Part shown: positions 57,546 to 64,000 of the stretch, one piece after another
How the letters are laid out: each line of letters starts with the position of its first letter
Position numbering within the stretch: position 1 is the first letter of the stretch
DNA from: Smallanthus sonchifolius
Lineage: Eukaryota; Streptophyta; Magnoliopsida; Asterales; Asteraceae
Direction: 5' to 3'
Length of the DNA stretch: 64,000 nucleotides
NCBI GenBank assembly: GCA_023525975.1
Contig: CM042032.1
Coordinates: 36,994,001-37,058,000 of the forward strand
Notes under the pieces: model-generated
The model's database searches: none
The model's input: only the letters and a program-made list of their open reading frames with translations
What the model was told of the DNA's origin: nothing
Translations under genes and position numbers: made by a program

Positions 57546-60500
57546 GAGGGGAGACATTTGATCCAGTTGGTAAGGATCAATTTGATGAGCAGTTGCATAG
57601 CCAGGAGAGCTATGAGTTTCCCCAGTGTTCAACGGTTTTTGCGATGGTTGATAGAGAGTCTGAGCCGATTGAGCGGCCTTCTATTGAGGACCCACCACCT
57701 GTTGAGCTTAAGGAGCTCCCGAGCCATTTGGAGTATGCCTTTTTAGATGGTGAGTCTCGATTACCTGTCATTATCGCCTCTGATTTGACGAGTGATGAGA
57801 AGGAGAGGCTACTGGAGGTGCTGAAGTAGCACAAGCAGGCTATTGCATGGAGGATTATGGACATTAAGGGAATTAATCCCTCTTTCTGTACCCATAAGAT
57901 CCTTATGGAGGATGACTACAAGCCCGCTGTGCAGCACCAGAGGAGGTTGAACCCGAACATGCAGGAGGTAGTGAAGAAGGAGGTGATTAAATTACTTGAT
58001 GCTGGTTTGATTTATCCCATCTCCGATTCACCTTGGGTTAGCCCGGTTCAGGTTGTCCCTAAGAAGGGAGGCATGTCTGTCATCACCAATGAGAGGAATG
58101 AGCTGATTCCTACTCGTACAGTCACCGGTTGGAGAGTTTGCATCGATTACCGCAAACTCAATGATGCTACTCGAAAAGACCATTTTCCCCTCCCGTTCAT
58201 TGATTAGATGTTGGAGAGATTAGCGGGAAAGATGTTCTATTGTTTCCTGGATGGCTTCTCTGCCTACTTCCAGATCCCGATTGCTCCTGAGGACCAGGAG
58301 AAGACGACATTCACATGTCCCTATGGCACATTTGCTTATCGGCGGATGCCCTTTGGATTGTGTAATGCTCCGGCCACTTTCCAGCGTTGCATGGTGGCCA
58401 TTTTCCATGATATGATTGAGGACTCCATGGAGGTTTTCATGGATGATTTTTCTGTGTTTGGGGGTTCCTTTGATCATTGCCTCGAGAATCTGGAGAGGAT
58501 GTTGGCTAGGTGTAAAGAGTCCAATCTGGTGTTGAACTGGGAGAAATGCCACTTCATGGTGAAGGAGGGCATTGTGCTTGGGCACAAGGTTTCACGCGCG
58601 GGGATTGAGGTTGATAGAGCTAAGATTGACACCATATCTAAGCTGCCCCCGCCGACTTCTGTGAAATCTATTCGGAGCTTCCTTGGTCACGCGGGCTTTT
58701 ACAGGCGTTTTATCAAAGATTTTTCTAAGATTTCCTGACCGATGACCCAACTTCTTAAGAAGGAAGCCCAGTTCGTGTTCTCCGACGAGTGCCTCAGTGC
58801 ATTCGATTTGTTGAAGGAGAAGTTGGTGAATGCCCCTATCATGGTGGCTCCTGATTGGAAGCTGCCATTTGAGATCATGTGTGACGCGAGTGACTTCGCT
58901 GGTGGGGCGGTCTTAGGACAGAGGAGAGAGAAGCAGTTTCACCCGATTTATTATGCGAGCAAGACGCTCAATGACGCACAGGAGCATTACACCACGACAG
59001 AGAAGGAGCTCCTAGCCATTGTCTTCGCTTTCGATAAATTCCGGTCTTATCTCGTCCTATCAAAGACCATTGTATTCACCGATCATGTAGCCCTTCGGCA
59101 CCTGTTCAGCAAACAGGATGCCAAACCCCGGCTAATTCGGTGGGTTTTGCTGCTTCAGGAGTTCGACATTGAGATCCGCGATAAGAAGGGCGCGGAGAAT
59201 GTCGCAGCGGACCACTTATCCCGTCTTGAGTGCTCAGCTTCATCTGAACTGGTGGGGTCATCCATAAATGACAATTTTCACCACGAGTTTCTCATGCACA
59301 TACAGACACAGGATGAGGAGTGTCCATGGTTTGCTGATTTTGCAAACTTTCTTGCTAGTGGGATTGTGATTAAGGGCTTAACGCATCAGCAGAAGCGAAA
59401 GTTCTTTGCGGATGTGAAGCACTATCTTTGGGAGGATCCCTATTTGTTTCGAGTCGGGGCTGATCAGATCGTGCGTAGGTGTGTCTTTGGAAATGAGGCA
59501 CGTCAGGTGCTTAGACACTGCCACGTGGGCCCGGCAGGTGGACATCATGTAACTACCTTGACCGCGAAGAAAGTCTTTGAAGCCGGTTTCTTCTAGCCTA
59601 CCATCTTCCGGGACGCTCAAGAAATGATCCGAGCTTGTGACGCTTGCCAGAGGGCGAGAAACATTTCGTCGAGGAATGAGATGCCCCAGAACATCATCCA
59701 GATTTGTGAGATTTTTGATGTCTGGGGTATTGACTTTATGGGACCTTTCCCAGCTTCTCGTGGCAACCGGTATATCCTAGTCGCTGTTGACAATGTTTCT
59801 AAGTGGGCCGAGGCTCAAGCCTTGCCTACTAATGATGCTAGGGTGGTTGTTCAATTCCTGAAGAAGCTGTTCTCTCGCTTTGGTGCCCCCAAAGCCCTTA
59901 TCAGTGACCGTGGGACCCACTTCTGCAACGCCCAGTTGGAGAAGGCTCTATCACGATATGGTGTAAACCATAGACTCTCCACAGCCTACCACCCACAGAC
60001 CAGTGGACAGGTAGAGGTCATGAACCAGGGCATAAAGCGGATTCTTGAGAAGACGGTTGGTCAGAACCGTAAGAATTGGTCGGATAGGTTAGATGATGCA
60101 CTTTGGGCCTTCCGGACTGCCTATAAGACGCCTATTGGTACCACACCATTCAGGTTGATCTATGGGAAGGCGTGCCATCTTCCGGTGGAGTTGGAGCATA
60201 AGGCTTATTGGGCGTTGAAGGCGGTGAATCTTGACTTGGTGAGCGCGGGAGAGAACCGGTTCAGTCAGATTCATGAGCTTGATGAGTTGAGGAATCAAGC
60301 CTATGCAAACTCCATGATCTACAAGGAGCGCACTAAGAGTTTACATGACCGACACTTGAAGGACAAGAAGGAATTCCGAGTGGGTGGTCGTGTTTTGCTT
60401 TACAACTCTAGGTTGCGATTGTTTCCCGGGAAGTTGAAGTCCCGATGGACGGGTCCCTACACGGTTAGGGAGGTGTTTCCTTATGGGACCATCGAGATTG

Positions 60501-60613
60501 AGCACGAAGATGGGAGGATCTTCAAGGTCAACGGTCATCGTCTTAAACCATACATTGACGGACCGGTTGACCCGGCATTGGAGGTAGTTGACCTCCACCC
60601 CAAGGACAAATGA
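57546..60613 (+). pseudogene. Athila copy B RT, RNase H and integrase
   Basis: Nearly the same sequence as copy A. After the protease frameshift the frame reopens (57593) and reads into RT. Stops lie at 57827-57829 and 58205-58207 (CAG to TAG in both), 58736-58738 and 59594-59596 (TGG to TAG). RT has YCFLDGFSAYFQIPIAPEDQ and the FMDD box in EVFMDDFSVFGGS. RNase H has MCDASDFAGGAVLG and TDHVALRHLF. Integrase (59624-60613) is open: CDACQRARN, WGIDFMGPFPASRGN, SDRGTHFCNAQLEKAL, GQVEVMNQGIKRI, then HRLKPYIDGPVDP at the end. Copy B retains the nine bases missing from copy A in RT. It is about as damaged as copy A but at different sites. Confidence 0.9.
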
Positions 60614-61708
60614 ATTCGAGGACTTGAGTCTAGCTAACGACTCGTTAATAAACTTAGCATGTTCCGGTATCACCTGTGGTAACAATTTTTAGATCTTGTT
60701 TCTATGTTTATTTTCTTATTTTTATTTTCTTTATTTTTTAGGATTTTACCATTTATTTTTGAGTTTAGGTGATCGGAACGTGTTTTGGATCAAGCGGACT
60801 TTGGTTAGTGATTGAGATGTCTCAGGTATGTTCTCTGAATTTTTAGACATTTTAGTTTGGAAGAATCGCAGTCGGGTTGGGTTCAAGCAGTAATAAACTC
60901 AGGTTTTTCTGTCTGTTGGGTTAGAGACACGGTCGTGCCTAAGCATTTGGCGCGGTCGTGCCTATAACCCTAGGCGCGGTCGTACCTAAGCACCTGGCCC
61001 GGTCGTGCCTAAGAGGTTGGGGCAGTTCAAATTGGTTTCAAAGCAGAGACTTTTCATTTTTCATTTCCAACCACCGAACCCCCCCCCCACCTACGTGCGA
61101 TTCTCCCTAACTTCCGCCGTGTTACTTCCTTCTTCGCAATCTAAGGTACGTCTCCGGCCCCTCTTTTCTTTTGCATTTGTATTTAGCCCTAGGATTTCAC
61201 CCTAGAAATCAAAATTTGAGCTAGTTTAGGTTTTGTACTTTTTGTCCGATTAGTTATGATAGTTAGTTGGGTTGGGTAACACATGTCCCCTAGGATTCTA
61301 TGCCACGAAAACCTCTTATAAAACGTGATTAAAATGGCGAAAATTTGAATTCTGGAAACCCTAAAATGGGTTGAGCACGGTCGCGCTCCAGACCAGGCGC
61401 GGTCGTGCTCGGATTTTCAATCCCAGGTGGACTTCGTTTGGTCAGGCGCGGCCGTGCCTCTGTCGAGCGCGGTCGTGCCTCTTGAATTTGGCCTTAGCGC
61501 GGTCGTGCTTCACACCTGGCGCGGTCGTGTTGACTAGAAATTGTGCCCGTGGTCGGCCATAGCGCGACCGTGGGCTTAGATTTTGGCCTTGGCGCGGTCG
61601 TGCCCCTTCCCAGGCGTGATCGTGCCCCTTCATAATTAGGTCAGAAACTTCATAACTTCAGTTTAGCGTCTTCATAACTGTTTTGATTTTAATTTTGTTG
61701 TCTTGCAT
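60614..61708 (+). other. Spacer before the third ORF (Athila copy B)
   Basis: Matches copy A's spacer closely. It keeps the donor CTAAG|GTACGT at 61146 and the palindrome groups (60925-61015 and 61375-61630). The acceptor of the candidate intron is mutated (TTGCAT instead of GTGCAG) just before the ATG at 61709. The poly-C run is shorter (about 9 C) than in copy A. Confidence 0.5.
60925..61630. repeat. Near-palindromes GGCGCGGTCGTGCC in copy B spacer
   Basis: The same set of units at the same positions as in copy A, with scattered C-to-T or G-to-A changes (for example GTCGTACC near 60980 and GGCGTGATCGTGCC near 61613). Confidence 0.85.
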
Positions 61709-63046
61709 ATGGCAGGCAACAGGGACCATCCATACCTTGAGTTTGACTTGAACGAGCATGAGTACGAGGCTCGTCTGGATGTTTTGTGGCCACGCAGAGG
61801 CCGGATTTTAGCCGCTCATCGTTTAGAGCCTGCCGCCATAGACGCCATCGGTCAGCGGGACCGATGGAGCGACCTCGTCACCACCCCATGGCGCCGCTTG
61901 TTTAGACTTCACGCGATCTAGTATGTCGAGCTTGTGATGGAGTTTTTCTCCAATTATGAGTTCGATTATCCTTGCGCGGAGCTAGAGCAGCCAGAGACGG
62001 TTAGGTTTAGGTTAGGCGGGGAGTGGCGAGTGATGTCTGTCGCCAGGTTTGGGAGATTATTGGGCCTGTATACGAGGCAGGAGCTTCAGACTGAGATATT
62101 CACTGACGGTATCACCGAGTTCCCGACCGAGGAGGACAAGGATCAGTTCTAGCATGAGTTTGGTTTTGGGATGTACGATCTGAGTTTGACTAAGGCTTCG
62201 AGCCTTCGGGATCCCTTGCACCGTGTTCTTCATCGCTGTATTGTCTATTCGATTTCTGGGAGAGGGCAGGGAGAGACGGTAGTGAACCTCAGGGAGCTAT
62301 TTTACTTGTATTGCCTTGTACGCCCGCGCACCTGCAATCTTGCGCATTCTATCGCGGGGTACTTGGTAAACAACTCAGGGCGAGACGTCACCAGCGCGAT
62401 CTGTGGAGGTCACTTCGTGACCAAGCTAGCTAGGCACTTCCAGCTATTGACCGATGATTTGATAGGGGACCTGACCCCTGTGGCAGAGACCGTCGTGATG
62501 TCCGTGCAGACACTGCGGAACATGCACGTAGCTCGTCGTGGTGCAAGAGGGACCCGATTAGTAGATAGATGGGGACGGACGTGGGATCCAGACCGTCTGG
62601 GTCCCGATCCAGATCTTGTACAGGCCGAGGCCAAGGCCGTCGCCGCCGCCCATCAGGCACACGCCGCTCAGCAGGAGCAGGAGCATCAGCAGCCCGACCA
62701 GCCGCCTCCTCCGCCCCCGCCGCCATCACCGCCTGCCGTTGTTATTCCTCAGGACCTTTTCTTACGTTACTGGACCTGGCAGTATGAGATCCAGTTCGCC
62801 GCTGCTGCTGCTGGCGGGGCGCCATACGTGGTTCCCCTCCCATTCTTTATGCAGCCAGAGCAGCAGCCGCATCAGCCACCACCATCACCACCGCATCAGC
62901 CGCCACCACCACCTTCTCCAACGCACTATCAGTCACCACCACCTTCTCCACTGCACCATCAGTCACCACCACCATCACCACCAGCAGCAGAGGGCGACGG
63001 AGGCGGGGCCGCCGGCATCGACCTCGAGGGCATGCAGTGGGAGTAG
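61709..63046 (+). pseudogene. Third ORF of Athila copy B
   Basis: Homologue of 49878-51204 with the ATG at 61709. It keeps the 11 bases lost from copy A, so its phase is continuous (VRFRLGGEWRVMSVARFGRL). TAG stops at 61918-61920 and 62150-62152 interrupt it, at positions where copy A has CAG and TGG. After the second stop it is open for 290 codons to 63046: DPLHRVLHRCI, VNLRELFYLYC, then a Gln/His/Glu linker that is open here, a proline-rich run and HQPPPPPSPTHYQSPPPS, ending IDLEGMQWE. Between them, copies A and B show the full extent of the protein, about 445 residues. No signal peptide or membrane segment was seen. Confidence 0.82.
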
Positions 63047-64000
63047 TACCTCCCATTGCCTTTTTGTATCATTTTTGTGAGTTGTACTTTACTGTCTGTT
63101 GTGCAAACTCTTGTATCACGCTTCGGCGTTTATGTTGTTCTTTTGTTGTACTTTTGTTTCCATGTACTGTTATATATATTTGTATTTACATTTCTGTTGA
63201 TATTTTAGCTTGATGTTACTGATCTGTGTTTGATGTTGTTAGTCTTGATTAGATCTTGGAATTGTGGAACTTCGTGGAACGTCATTTTTGTGGGTAGGCT
63301 TTTTGCGTGTGCCATGATCGACATGAGGGAAGTTTCAGTTCTCCCTTCACGCTTCATTGCATTGCATTCTATTTTGGTTTGCATGTTTTTGTATACATTG
63401 AGGGCAATGTATATTTCTAAGAGTGGGGTTGGGTGTTTATTCTTTGCTTTACATTATTTTTGTTCTACATTGAGGGCAATATAGAATTCTAAGTGTTGGG
63501 TGGGAATTTATTCACGCGATGTTTGTCCTTTTAAGCATTTTATCACTTCAATTTTTTGCAAAATCTTCCTTCGTAATTTTTATTGACACTAAATCAGTTT
63601 TATAAAATTGAAAAACACAAAAATATAATAAAAGTTAACCGTTTAGCATTCACAATTTTTAATAAATAATAGAGGTTTGATTTTTCGAAAGCAATTGAAA
63701 TAGAAATTTCATCGAGTCAAACCCAATTTTTTTTGTGATAACCATGAGTTTTAGTGGGCTAAACGAATGAATTGCATGTAACCTTTTGCTTACACCCATT
63801 CCTTTCCGTTTTCGGGAGTTTATTTTTGAGCCTTGATAGCTTTAGACATTGTTTGCTCTCGTTTTTGAGGATTTGAGTGTGCCGGATGTTTCATGCTTAT
63901 TAGAACTTGCTTTTAGTGTACATTTCGAAATCATGAACATAAATATTGCATAAAAATGATTGAGGCATTAGGATAAACCCTCCTTTGTGAGCCTTTTATT
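63047..64000 (+). other. 3' non-coding region of Athila copy B, running off the window
   Basis: Aligns with 51205-52150 of copy A, including both ACATTGAGGGCAATGT boxes (near 63393 and 63465, the second with one change). The polypurine tract and 3' LTR should lie about 900 bases beyond the window. Confidence 0.8.

Overview
The window is repeat-rich plant nuclear DNA. I find no intact host gene, tRNA, rRNA or bacterial-type feature. Almost everything is LTR retrotransposon sequence (Ty1/copia and Ty3/gypsy), plus a Helitron, a hAT remnant and a MITE-like repeat. All coding frames carry stops or frameshifts. The retroelement families, and a captured NDR/SF21-like gene fragment, suggest a eudicot, most likely a daisy-family plant (Asteraceae). 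That assignment rests on recalled similarity, not on a search.

Layout. 1-1960 has no gene. 1961-3231 is the 3' end of a minus-strand copia-type element that has a gag but no pol (TR-GAG-like). 3353-29672 is one old minus-strand chromovirus (Ty3/gypsy, Tekay-like) split by younger insertions: a minus-strand copia element of Sirevirus type at 7298-20718 (TSD ATACC), itself hit by a solo LTR in gag at 17341-18057; a hAT remnant at 23870-24652 (8-bp TSD); and an Athila-type solo LTR at 27669-29286. 29970-30180 is MITE-like. 30323-31693 is an LTR, a PBS and a gag/protease-like ORF. 32008-34402 is a complete Helitron carrying three exons of an NDR-family gene. 35038-36177 is a relic of an Athila third ORF. 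36867-38987 is a chromovirus LTR fragment followed by a 5'-truncated reverse-transcriptase-associated ORF. 40593-45612 is a plus-strand copia element that keeps LTR, gag and spacer but has lost pol. 45613-64000 holds two near-identical plus-strand Athila elements that share one LTR (53052-54810): copy A lacks its 5' part, and copy B runs off the window.

How the parts work together. Each retroelement follows the usual order of LTR promoter, tRNA primer site, gag, protease/integrase/RT-RNase H (copia) or protease/RT/RNase H/integrase (gypsy), polypurine tract and LTR. The Sirevirus-like and Athila elements add a third ORF between pol and the 3' LTR.

The most interesting pattern cuts across families. 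Each of several unrelated families has its own private cluster of 12-20 nt near-palindromes confined to non-coding DNA (LTR, leader, spacer before the third ORF). In both the copia and the Athila element, part of that cluster lies inside what looks like a short intron (strong donor and acceptor) just before the third ORF. In the Athila element the acceptor is embedded in a 13-mer that also precedes gag.
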